Source: Rhodospirillales bacterium
GTDB taxonomy: Bacteria > Vulcanimicrobiota > Vulcanimicrobiia > Vulcanimicrobiales > Vulcanimicrobiaceae
DNA length: 46,958 nt
Reading direction: 5' to 3'
NCBI GenBank assembly: GCA_903970385.1
Contig: CAJCIN010000245.1
Coordinates: 1-46,958 of the forward strand
Position 1 is the first letter of the stretch. Each line of letters opens with the position of its first letter. The notes under the pieces were generated by a model. It saw only the letters and a program-made list of their open reading frames with translations. It had not been told where the DNA came from and searched no databases. Shown one piece after another: positions 33,003 to 40,053 of this stretch. The position numbers were made by a program, and so were the translations under genes.

Positions 33003-33023
33003 ACGTCACGAGAGGGGTGACGT
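33003..33023 (-). promoter_or_regulatory. Inverted repeat ACGTCAC-N7-GTGACGT upstream of the exported protein
   Basis: A perfect 7-bp inverted repeat 17-37 bases before the ATG at 32986. On the minus strand it directly follows CATATACG, a possible -10 box (TATACG, 33026-33021). It could be an operator or a 5'-UTR hairpin; either would act on the exported-protein gene. Confidence 0.45.
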
Positions 33024-33064
33024 ATATGGCCTATCGGCAGCGCCGCTCGGCGGAATTAGCGACC

Positions 33065-33080
33065 CCGCGCACTTGCGCGG
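33065..33080 (-). terminator. Hairpin after the glycosyltransferase gene
   Basis: CCGCGC and GCGCGG pair around a four-base loop, 8 bases beyond the stop codon at 33089. It is compact and stable but followed by GGTCGCTAATT rather than a T-run. Confidence 0.4.
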
Positions 33081-33088
33081 CCGCGCGC

Positions 33089-34651
33089 TCAGCGTTCGGA
33101 GACGTATCCGAAGGGCAGGCCGCCGATCTCGGGCACGCTCGCGATCGTGCGAAAGCCCGGCCGGCGCAGCGGCGTGTCGGTGGCGAGAAGCGTGCCCGGC
33201 AGATAGCAGCGCGGATCGTTCAGATCACCGATCTCCGCGATCGGGACGTCCGAAAGATAGTAGCGCTCGTACGTCACGGTGCCGTACCACGCCGGCCGGA
33301 TCGAGAAGCAGAGCCGGCGATTCTCGCGCGCGTGCTCGCGGATCACGCCGAAGAGATCGTGCGTGCCCGAATCCCACATGTTCGGCGCGATGTAATCGAA
33401 CTTCGTGAAGTAGAATTGCGCGAAGAGCGCGACCGACAGCGCGACGTTCGCGAGACAGACGACGCGCAGCACCCTGCGCGGCTCGGGAAAGCGCGCGACC
33501 GCTTCGAAGAGCGCGGCGACGCCGAGCGCGGCGAGGATGCAGAACACGGGCGTTCCGGCGAGCGTCCGCGGCGCGTTCGGCACGCCCTCGTTCGTGAGCG
33601 ATCCGCCGAGGGGATAGATCGCGACCCACCACACGAGCCACGGTAGCGTCCACGCCGCGCGCAGATATCGTCGCGCCGTCACGAGGCCGAGCACCGCGAG
33701 CGGGATCGTCCACCAGTAGAAGGCGCCGAAGCCGTTGAGATAACGCCACGTCGAGCCGGAGACGGGATCGCCCGTCGTCACGAGATACGACCAGCGGAAA
33801 TGCGCGAAATAATTCGTGAAGAACTGAACGATCGTATCGGGCCGCACGCCGTTGCCGAACGTCGCGATGCGCTGCGTCCGCGCGTACGTGTCCTGATTCG
33901 CGAACCACATCCAGAGTGCGGGCCACGCGAGCACGAGCCCGAGCGCGGCGGCCGCCGCCGCGCGCAGCGCGATGCCGCGCGAGCGCAGCCTTCCGGCGTT
34001 GAGCACCACGATCGGCAGTGCGAGCGCCGCGGCGTAGAACCAGCCGGCCATGTACGTGTAGCAGGTCAGCGCGAGAAACGTCGCGCCGAGTGCGAGGTCC
34101 CTCCCCGAGACGATCGCGCGTGCGCGCGCGACGTCGCCGGCCCGCACGAACGCGCGTACGAGAAAGTACGCGCCGGCGAGCAGGAACGGCAGTTCGCAAT
34201 CGGGCTCCCACGCGAGCCGCGAGAAGTGGACGAAGATCGGCGCCGTGGCCATGACGATCGCCGCCGGCAGCGCGACGTCGCGGCGCCGCGTGAGCTCGAA
34301 CGCGAGCGCATACATCAGTCCGATCGCGATCGTCCCGAAGAGCACGGCGGGCAGCCGCAGCCCGAAGGCGCCGTTGCCGAAGACGAGACTCGAACACCAC
34401 TCGGCGAGCGCGTACAGCGGCGGGTTGCGCGTGAAGGCGGACGCGAAGAACGGCAACAGCGTTCCGTCGACGTCGTGACCGGTCGTCGCGATGCTGTGGA
34501 TCGAGTTATACAGGTCGAGCTCGTCGACGATCAGCTCGGGCGGCGTGCGCGTGATGTCGTAGATGCGCAGCGCGAAACCGGCGAGCACGACGCAGGCGAG
34601 CGGAAGCGCCCGGATCGGCCACGCCGGAAAGACCCACCTACGCACGGCCAT
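33089..34651 (-). CDS. Membrane glycosyltransferase, GT39/PMT-like
   Basis: 520 residues with about eleven membrane helices. The first extracytoplasmic loop carries LIVDELDLYNS (~50-60), where the acidic pair fits the catalytic Asp/Glu of GT-C enzymes. It is followed by FTRNPPLYALAEW, as in the dolichyl-phosphate-mannose/ArnT-like superfamily. The C-terminal ~110 residues are a soluble extracytoplasmic domain containing the ER-YYL-SDVP segment. It probably moves a sugar from a polyprenyl-phosphate carrier to protein or lipid. ATG 34651 was chosen; TTG 34672 is also in frame. It is 40 bp downstream of the 60-aa gene on the same strand, so it may end the Mrp operon. Confidence 0.85.
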   Translation of the reverse strand: MAVRRWVFPAWPIRALPLACVVLAGFALRIYDITRTPPELIVDELDLYNSIHSIATTGHDVDGTLLPFFASAFTRNPPLYALAEWCSSLVFGNGAFGLRLPAVLFGTIAIGLMYALAFELTRRRDVALPAAIVMATAPIFVHFSRLAWEPDCELPFLLAGAYFLVRAFVRAGDVARARAIVSGRDLALGATFLALTCYTYMAGWFYAAALALPIVVLNAGRLRSRGIALRAAAAAALGLVLAWPALWMWFANQDTYARTQRIATFGNGVRPDTIVQFFTNYFAHFRWSYLVTTGDPVSGSTWRYLNGFGAFYWWTIPLAVLGLVTARRYLRAAWTLPWLVWWVAIYPLGGSLTNEGVPNAPRTLAGTPVFCILAALGVAALFEAVARFPEPRRVLRVVCLANVALSVALFAQFYFTKFDYIAPNMWDSGTHDLFGVIREHARENRRLCFSIRPAWYGTVTYERYYLSDVPIAEIGDLNDPRCYLPGTLLATDTPLRRPGFRTIASVPEIGGLPFGYVSER

Positions 34652-34691
34652 CACACCACGTATCGGCGGCAAGCGCCCGGGGCTTACGAGG

Positions 34692-34874
34692 TTATGGGAG
34701 CAGCCCCGCCTTGCGCGCGTGCTCGCGGGCTCGGGCGAGGGTCGGCCCGAAACCGGCGCGCGACACGACCGGCGCGCTCTTGCCGCTCATGCTCCGAAAC
34801 AGTTCGCGGCGTTCCGCGATCACGTCGTCCGGCAGCCGGAATTGGTCTCTCTTGTCGTTCTTGTCGTCCATCAT
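34692..34874 (-). CDS. Small protein coupled to the membrane GAF gene, unknown
   Basis: 60 residues starting MMDDKNDKRDQFRLPDDVIAE and continuing RRELFRSMSGKSAPVVSR, with a helical C-terminus. The first ATG overlaps the TGA of the preceding gene (ATGA), and GGAG lies 5 bases before it, so it is very likely translated. It is hydrophilic with no Cys and no known domain. Its place in the Mrp operon suggests a small accessory or regulatory subunit, which is inference. Confidence 0.7.
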   Translation of the reverse strand: MMDDKNDKRDQFRLPDDVIAERRELFRSMSGKSAPVVSRAGFGPTLARAREHARKAGLLP

Positions 34875-35803
34875 CGTCGCTCCGCCTCATTCTGCCCGGA
34901 AGCGCGAAGTTCGTCAATGCGTGTCGCCACGAACGCCTCGCACGCCGCGAGCAGCGCGGCCGCGGCTTCGGCGACGAGCACCGCCTGATCCGTGAACGTC
35001 GTCGCATCGGCCTTGTCCATCGAGAGGACGCCGAGTTTGACGCCGTCGACCGTGATCGGCGTGACGAGGACGGCGCGATACACCTTCTCGCGGGCGATCG
35101 AAACGAAGCTCGCGAGGCTCGCGGCATCCGCCGCATTCAGGGTGCCCTGCTCGCGAAAACACTGGCCGATCATCCCTTGCTCGAAGCCGAGCGATGCGCC
35201 GGTCGTCTCGTCGTCCGTGATCTCGTTGCTGAATTCGAACTCGAGCTCGTCGCTCTCGTTGCGCAGCCAGACGGCCATCCGCACGGGGCTCCGGTCGCTC
35301 TCGGCGACGAACTCCTTGCTCTCGCCCAACCGGTCGCGAAAGAAACAACGCTCGATCTGCAACACCTCGGAGACCGACGGCGCGTTCGCGACGTTCGCAT
35401 AGAGCGTCCCGATCGTGCTGGCCCAGCGCTCGAGCAGGTGCGCGATGCTGCTGACGCTCTTCTCGTAGCCCGAGACCGCGAGCTTGCCTTCGTCGATCAC
35501 GATCTCGTTGTCGCCGAAGATCTTCAGGCTGCGGATGCGCGGCAAGATCGCGGCGATGCCGACGATCGCGATGCAGCCGAGCGTGATCGTGTCGACGACG
35601 GGAAAATCTTCGTCGGCCTTGCGGACGATCGGAAACATGTGGAAGCCGAGGACGGCGGCGCCGAGAACACCGAGCACGATCTGCGCGACGAGCGTCGCCG
35701 AGGGTCGCCCCGCACCGGCGTCACGCGTGAAGATCGGCGTGACGGCGAGCATCGCGACCCCGAACGCCGCGAGAAACCACAGGCCGTCCGCGACGGCGTT
35801 CAC
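34871..35803 (-). CDS. Membrane protein with cytoplasmic GAF-like domain, in the Mrp operon
   Basis: 310 residues from a GTG start that overlaps the mrpD stop (GTGA). Three hydrophobic helices (~5-20, ~35-55, ~66-85) precede a soluble region. Residues ~125-300 look like a GAF sensor: VLVTPITVDGVKLGVLSMDKADATTF and ADQ-like VLVAEAAAALLAACE are the classic last strands and helix. A linker (SVSSIAHLLERWASTI) joins the two parts. It may sense an intracellular ligand, ions or redox and report to the antiporter or respond to it; no output domain is present. GAF proteins are not standard Mrp components. Confidence 0.75.
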   Translation of the reverse strand: MNAVADGLWFLAAFGVAMLAVTPIFTRDAGAGRPSATLVAQIVLGVLGAAVLGFHMFPIVRKADEDFPVVDTITLGCIAIVGIAAILPRIRSLKIFGDNEIVIDEGKLAVSGYEKSVSSIAHLLERWASTIGTLYANVANAPSVSEVLQIERCFFRDRLGESKEFVAESDRSPVRMAVWLRNESDELEFEFSNEITDDETTGASLGFEQGMIGQCFREQGTLNAADAASLASFVSIAREKVYRAVLVTPITVDGVKLGVLSMDKADATTFTDQAVLVAEAAAALLAACEAFVATRIDELRASGQNEAERR

Positions 35804-37539
35804 GGCCGGCTCGCGAGCACGCTCGCCGTCGCCGCGATCGCGGCGCCGACGAGCCATGCGACGTACGCGCCGACGTCGCCGTCGTGGACGCGCGCGAGAA
35901 CGAGCATCGCCGCGTTGCGGCCCGCGAAGACGCGGAACCGCCGCACGGGCCGGGCGCGCGCGATGCAGAGATACGCGACGACGGCCGCACTCAGCGTCGC
36001 GAGCCACGCGAGCGGCAGGCCGCCCGGCGCGATGCCCGGTGCTCTCGTGACGACGGCAGCCCCGAGCGAGATCGCGCGATAGCGTTCCACGTCGAGCAGA
36101 TCGTTCGCCGCGCGTTCCACGAACGCCGGCACGGCCGGCGCCGCGGCGAGCAGCGGTATCGCGACGAACGCGAACGCCGGCACGAGCATGAACCACGGGA
36201 CGTTTCCGCGCTTCGAGCGCACGCGATCGAGCACGAACACGGTGGAGAACGCGCGCGCGCACGCGCCGCCCGTCGCGCCGGCGACGAGAACGAACGACGC
36301 GAGCACGAGGAGCGCGTGCGCGCCGGAACCGCCCGCGACGATCGCGCGGGCCGACGGCCAGACGCCCGCGACCTCGCACGTGCCGAGCGCGAAGATCGTT
36401 CCCGTGAGATAGAAGCGCCGGCCGGCACCGGCCGACGCGAACAGATCGACGTTGCGTTTCATCACCGACCGCACGACGGCGACCGCCATGAACAACCCCG
36501 CGACGGCGAACGCGTAGCCGCCGAGATAGAGCGCGGCGCCGGCGAACGCGGGCGCGGTGAACGCCGAGAGCGAGATCGCGGCGACGCCGGCGTGGGCGAC
36601 GGTCGCGAATGCGAGCATGCGTTTGAGCGCGAGCTGCCGGAGACACATCAGCGAACCGACGACGGCCGATACCACACCCGCCGCGCACAGCACGAATGCG
36701 GGTCCGGCAGCCGGCGGCAGCACGGTCGAGAACGCGATGAGATAGAGGCGCACGAAACCGAACAGCGCGAGCGGCACCATCGCGCCCGACAGCACGACGC
36801 AGAGCGGCGTCGGCGCGTTCGCGTGCACCTCGTCGAACCAGAAGTGCAGCGGTGCGAGCGCGCCGCGCGCGAACAAGCCGGCCGCGATCGCGGCGAACGC
36901 GAACGCAACGAGCGGCGCGGACGCGTGCTGCGCCGGCAAGGATCGGCCGATCGCCGCGAGATTCAGTTCCCCCGTGCTGCCTTCGAGCACGATGATGCCG
37001 CCGAGCACGAAGAGCCCCGCGACGCTGTTCACGAGCGCGAATTGCAAGGACCCTTCGTACGCACTCTTGCGCTCGACGCGATACGCGGAGATCGCGTACG
37101 CCGCGACGCTGAAGACCTCGTAGAACACGAAGAGATCGAACGCGTCGGCCGCATACGCGAACGCGACCATCGCTCCGAGCATCGCGAGCAGCAGCACGTA
37201 GAAGATCGCCCCGACGTCGTCGAAATATTGGCGCGAGAACACGATCGCGCCGGTTACGACGAACGCGACGCAGGCGGCGACCGCGGCGCCGGCCGGATCG
37301 ACGACGAACGCGATGCCGAGGCCGACCGTGTTGCCCGGATGCCAGCCCCCGAACCACAGCACGCTCGCGCCGTGCGCGGCGACGCTCGCGAGGATGACGC
37401 AGCAGAGCGCGAGCGTCGCGAGGCCCGTGAGCGTCGCGGCGATCTCGACGGCGATCTTCGAGACGCGCGCGAAGATCGCGACGAGCAATGCGGCGCCGAC
37501 GAGCGGAACGCAGACGGCGATCGGCGCGAGCTCGTTCAC
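35800..37539 (-). CDS. mrpD: Mrp antiporter subunit D (ND5/NuoM-type proton-translocating subunit)
   Basis: 579 residues with about 14-15 membrane helices. The Proton_antipo_M core is clear: DLFVFYEVFSVAAYAISAY (~132-150, with the conserved Glu of the transmembrane half-channel), LVAFAFAAIAAGLFARGALAPLHFWFDEVHANAPTP-like sequence split across ~214-250 (conserved Lys replaced by Arg), and HFWFDEVHANAPTP itself. It equals MbhH in membrane-bound hydrogenase modules. The C-terminal ~100 residues are more divergent. GTG 37539 was chosen, 13 bases after the mrpC stop and downstream of GGGG. It is the only ND5-like subunit in the operon. Confidence 0.88.
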   Translation of the reverse strand: MNELAPIAVCVPLVGAALLVAIFARVSKIAVEIAATLTGLATLALCCVILASVAAHGASVLWFGGWHPGNTVGLGIAFVVDPAGAAVAACVAFVVTGAIVFSRQYFDDVGAIFYVLLLAMLGAMVAFAYAADAFDLFVFYEVFSVAAYAISAYRVERKSAYEGSLQFALVNSVAGLFVLGGIIVLEGSTGELNLAAIGRSLPAQHASAPLVAFAFAAIAAGLFARGALAPLHFWFDEVHANAPTPLCVVLSGAMVPLALFGFVRLYLIAFSTVLPPAAGPAFVLCAAGVVSAVVGSLMCLRQLALKRMLAFATVAHAGVAAISLSAFTAPAFAGAALYLGGYAFAVAGLFMAVAVVRSVMKRNVDLFASAGAGRRFYLTGTIFALGTCEVAGVWPSARAIVAGGSGAHALLVLASFVLVAGATGGACARAFSTVFVLDRVRSKRGNVPWFMLVPAFAFVAIPLLAAAPAVPAFVERAANDLLDVERYRAISLGAAVVTRAPGIAPGGLPLAWLATLSAAVVAYLCIARARPVRRFRVFAGRNAAMLVLARVHDGDVGAYVAWLVGAAIAATASVLASRP

Positions 37540-37552
37540 ATGCCCGACCCCG

Positions 37553-37903
37553 TCATTCGCCCGACTCCGACCGTTGCCGCGCCGGCTCGCTCGAGCCGCC
37601 GCTCTCGTGCACGCGCAAGGCGAGCGCGAGCAGAAGCGCCGTCGTCGCGGCGCTGACGACGACGTCGGTCAGCGCGAGCGCTTGTGCGACCGGGTCGACG
37701 CCGAGCACGCGCGATGCGGGAGCGGAGAGAAAGATCGGCGGCCCCGCACCGTTCCGAAACCCGATCGAGAGCAGCAAGATGTACGTCGACGATTGCGCGA
37801 CGGAGACGCAGAGGATCTGATACACGAGCGTCCGGCTCGCGATCGTACCGTAGATCCCGAGCGCGAACACGGCGGCGGCGACGGCATACGGGACGATCGT
37901 CAT
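37553..37903 (-). CDS. mrpC: Mrp antiporter subunit C (NuoK-like)
   Basis: 116 residues with three membrane helices. It shows ALGIYGTIASRTLVYQILCV and later VDPVAQALALTDVVVSAAT, the MnhC/NuoK pattern in which the second segment (DPxxQALxLTxIVI) is nearly diagnostic. It is equivalent to MbhG. It starts with an ATGA overlap on the preceding gene. The C-terminus carries a hydrophilic tail of ~15 residues. Confidence 0.92.
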   Translation of the reverse strand: MTIVPYAVAAAVFALGIYGTIASRTLVYQILCVSVAQSSTYILLLSIGFRNGAGPPIFLSAPASRVLGVDPVAQALALTDVVVSAATTALLLALALRVHESGGSSEPARQRSESGE

Positions 37904-38655
37904 CGCGAGGCGCGCGTCTCTTTGAGAAACTCGACGAAGAGCACGACGAAGCCGCCCGAGATCGCCATTCCGACGAAACCGTTGAGCGCGTCGATCGTGC
38001 CGGCGGAGAACAGCGCGCCCGCTTTCCCGAGCGGGAGCACGTTCTGCATGAACGTTCCGCCGGCGAGCAGCGCGCCCGCTCCGAGCGCGACGTATCCGAG
38101 GGCACCGAGCGTTTCGAAGCCTTCGACGGGCGTCTTCGGGAAGACGCGTACGAAGCGGCGATAGCCGCCGCCGAGCCACGCGGCGAGCGCGCCCGTCGCG
38201 ATCGCGACGCCTCCCTGGAACCCGCCGCCCGGCGTCAGTTGTCCGTGCAGCACGACGTAGAATCCGTAGAGGATGCACGCCGGAACGAACGCGAGCGCGA
38301 ACGCGCGGATGACGGGATCGGGCGCGACCGATGCGCGGCCGTCGGCGGGCGGCCGCGGCGCATCCGAAATCTCGCCGCGCCGCTCGGCGAGCAGCAGCGA
38401 GAAGCCGCCGATCGCGACGAGGAAGATGTACTCCTCGCCGAGCGTATCGAAGCCGCGATAGTCGAAGTTCACGAACGCGTCGAGATTCGTCGCCTGACGC
38501 GCGCGTACGGCCTCGATCGCTCGACGTTGCTCGTACGGTCCGCGCGACTCGCCGAAGTGCGGCAAACCGGCGAACGCGACGCACGCGAGCGCGCAGAGCG
38601 CGACCGCGAGCACGGCGCCGGCGATGCGCCGGCCGTTGCCGGCGGACGCGCTCAT
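37900..38655 (-). CDS. MbhE-like plus MrpB fusion subunit
   Basis: 251 residues with about six membrane helices. Residues ~50-90 (NFDYRGFDTLGEEYIFLVAI) are the MbhE-type segment that in standard Mrp systems forms the C-terminal end of MrpA. Residues ~115-245 are MrpB/MnhB proper: GQLTPGGGFQGGVAIATG is the family signature. So MbhE and MbhF are joined in one gene. It overlaps the upstream DUF4040 gene and downstream mrpC by ATGA. Confidence 0.88.
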   Translation of the reverse strand: MSASAGNGRRIAGAVLAVALCALACVAFAGLPHFGESRGPYEQRRAIEAVRARQATNLDAFVNFDYRGFDTLGEEYIFLVAIGGFSLLLAERRGEISDAPRPPADGRASVAPDPVIRAFALAFVPACILYGFYVVLHGQLTPGGGFQGGVAIATGALAAWLGGGYRRFVRVFPKTPVEGFETLGALGYVALGAGALLAGGTFMQNVLPLGKAGALFSAGTIDALNGFVGMAISGGFVVLFVEFLKETRASR

Positions 38656-38882
38656 TTCGAGACCATGCGCGAGAGAACGGTCAGGACGACGAGCGGCACC
38701 GCGGCCGACCCGACGGCGATCTCGGAGAGCGCGACGTCCGGCGCCTGCAAGACGAGAAAGAGCAGCGCGAGCGCGAGCCCGTACGCCGAGAACACGAACG
38801 CGACCTTACGCGGGTCGGGCGTGAAGACGACGGCCGCCGCGCCGCCGAGCACGAGCGCGAACGCGAGGAGCTGCAGGATCAC
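38652..38882 (-). CDS. DUF4040 / MbhD-like small membrane subunit
   Basis: 76 residues, three hydrophobic segments. VFTPDPRKVAFVFSAYGLALALLF-type sequence followed by LQAPDVALSEIAVGSAAVPL is the DUF4040 (MbhD) motif, in which 'APDVAxxExxVG' is strongly conserved. In most Mrp operons this domain is part of MrpA; here it is a free-standing gene. GTG start, overlapping the mrpG stop (GTGA) and the next gene (ATGA). Confidence 0.88.
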   Translation of the reverse strand: MILQLLAFALVLGGAAAVVFTPDPRKVAFVFSAYGLALALLFLVLQAPDVALSEIAVGSAAVPLVVLTVLSRMVSK

Positions 38883-39187
38883 TGCGCGACCGGCGTTTCG
38901 AGCGGAACGACGTCGCCGCGCGCGCGCATCGCGAGTGCGCGCAGCGTCGCGTAGCTCGCGATCGGGCCCGTGACGAGCATGACGAGCGCGATCGACGCCG
39001 ACTTGAGGCCCGCGACCGACGTGAAGCCCTCTTCGACGACGATCGCGATGCAGATCAAGATCGGCACGAGCGTCGTGACCGGCCCGACGTAGTGCAGTTT
39101 GTTGACCGGGTCGCGCATCGTGACGAGCCCGAGCGCGGAAAGCGCGAGCAACACGCATGCGAGCGCGAGGATCGCGGCGACGGCCAC
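38879..39187 (-). CDS. mrpG: Mrp antiporter subunit G
   Basis: 102 residues, three membrane helices. It shows SALGLVTMRDPVNKLHYVGPVTT (MrpG signature: a 'G..R.pD...rLHa.....T' pattern) and KSASIALVMLVTGPIASY. It is equivalent to MbhC. The GTG start at 39187 overlaps the mrpF TAG by one base (TAGTG). Confidence 0.9.
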   Translation of the reverse strand: MAVAAILALACVLLALSALGLVTMRDPVNKLHYVGPVTTLVPILICIAIVVEEGFTSVAGLKSASIALVMLVTGPIASYATLRALAMRARGDVVPLETPVAQ

Positions 39188-39438
39188 TAGAGCCACCGCG
39201 CGTAGAAGCGCGCGTAGACGATGCTCGCGGGAAACGACAGCAGCGCGAGCGCGAGCGCGACGTCGAACGCGGAAGCGTTGCCAAAGCTCTGCGCGATCAG
39301 GAGCAACGCGACGATGGCCGCGGTGCTCGCGAATTGCAAGGAGACGAGCCGCGCCTCGATCGAGCCGCGCGCGGTTTGCAGCACGGCGACCGCGAGCACG
39401 AGCGTCGCGAAGATCGCGGCCGCCGTCCACGCGCTCAA
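39187..39438 (-). CDS. mrpF: Mrp antiporter subunit F
   Basis: 83 residues, three membrane helices. It includes TARGSIEARLVSLQFASTAAI, where the 'D/E-R-(L/V)' position after the first helix is typical of MrpF, and a closing FPASIVYARFYARWL. It is equivalent to MbhB. The start is TTG 39438, overlapping the mrpE TGA (TTTTGA); no ATG or GTG is available in frame. The role is membrane scaffold of the antiporter, by family knowledge. Confidence 0.85.
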   Translation of the reverse strand: MSAWTAAAIFATLVLAVAVLQTARGSIEARLVSLQFASTAAIVALLLIAQSFGNASAFDVALALALLSFPASIVYARFYARWL

Positions 39439-39923
39439 AACGGATACCGCGCATCGTGCGATCCGGGCTCCTGCCGCTTGTACATCTGGTGCAGGTAGAG
39501 CCGTCCGCGCGCGGCGTCGACGGCGAGCGGGATCGCGTTCGGCGAGATCGACGAGCCGAGCACGACGATCGCGCGGCGGCCGTAGCGTTCGTCGCGCGCT
39601 TCCGGTTCGTACCGCAGTTCGACCCAGCGGCTCGGTTCCGGCCGGCGCAACACGATCGTGCGCCACAGGACGACGCCGAGCAGATACCACGTCTCCACGA
39701 CGAGCGCGGCGGGCGTGCGGAGCACCAGGTTCGCGAACCCGCGCGGCGGCGGCGACGGGACCTCGGCGATCGAACGCTCGAGCCGCACCACGAACGCCGC
39801 GATCGCGACGGCGCAACCCACCGCGGCGACGGTCTCCTCGGCCGTGATCTGATCGACGTATGCGAAATACGCGATGAAGAGAAGCACGCACCAACCGAAG
39901 GCGCGCGTTGCCATTGCCAGCAC
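39435..39923 (-). CDS. mrpE: Mrp antiporter subunit E
   Basis: About 162 residues. Two N-terminal helices are followed by a cytoplasmic domain with VVETWYLLGVVLWRTIVLRRPEP and the MrpE motif LGSSISPNAIPLAVDA (usual family form 'lansITLTPGTltvdv'). It is equivalent to MbhA and opens the operon. The start is uncertain: GTG 39923 has GGGAGG four bases upstream, while ATG 39914 and ATG 39974 are in frame. Confidence 0.85.
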   Translation of the reverse strand: MLAMATRAFGWCVLLFIAYFAYVDQITAEETVAAVGCAVAIAAFVVRLERSIAEVPSPPPRGFANLVLRTPAALVVETWYLLGVVLWRTIVLRRPEPSRWVELRYEPEARDERYGRRAIVVLGSSISPNAIPLAVDAARGRLYLHQMYKRQEPGSHDARYPF

Positions 39924-40003
39924 TCGACCTCCCGGATGTTCGTCGTACGGGGCTTTCCCCGGCGAACGGGACATCGAATCCGCTCGAGCACGCCGGACGC
40001 GAT

Positions 40004-40017
40004 GTGACGGTCGTCAC
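40004..40017. promoter_or_regulatory. Palindrome in the divergent mrpE / GH44 promoter region
   Basis: GTGACG-GT-CGTCAC, perfect 6-bp arms, 37 bases before the GH44 start and ~80 before the favoured mrpE start. The half-site GTGACG is shared with the inverted repeat at 33003-33023, in the opposite arrangement. It is a candidate operator for one or both genes. Confidence 0.4.
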
Positions 40018-40053
40018 CGGGAGACGCGCGCTGCCGAAGTCGATAGGTACGCG

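Noticed and set aside
33003-33023. CRP/FNR-type binding site
   Set aside because: The arms run TCAC...GTGA, the reverse arrangement of a GTGA-N6-TCAC site, and the spacer is 7.
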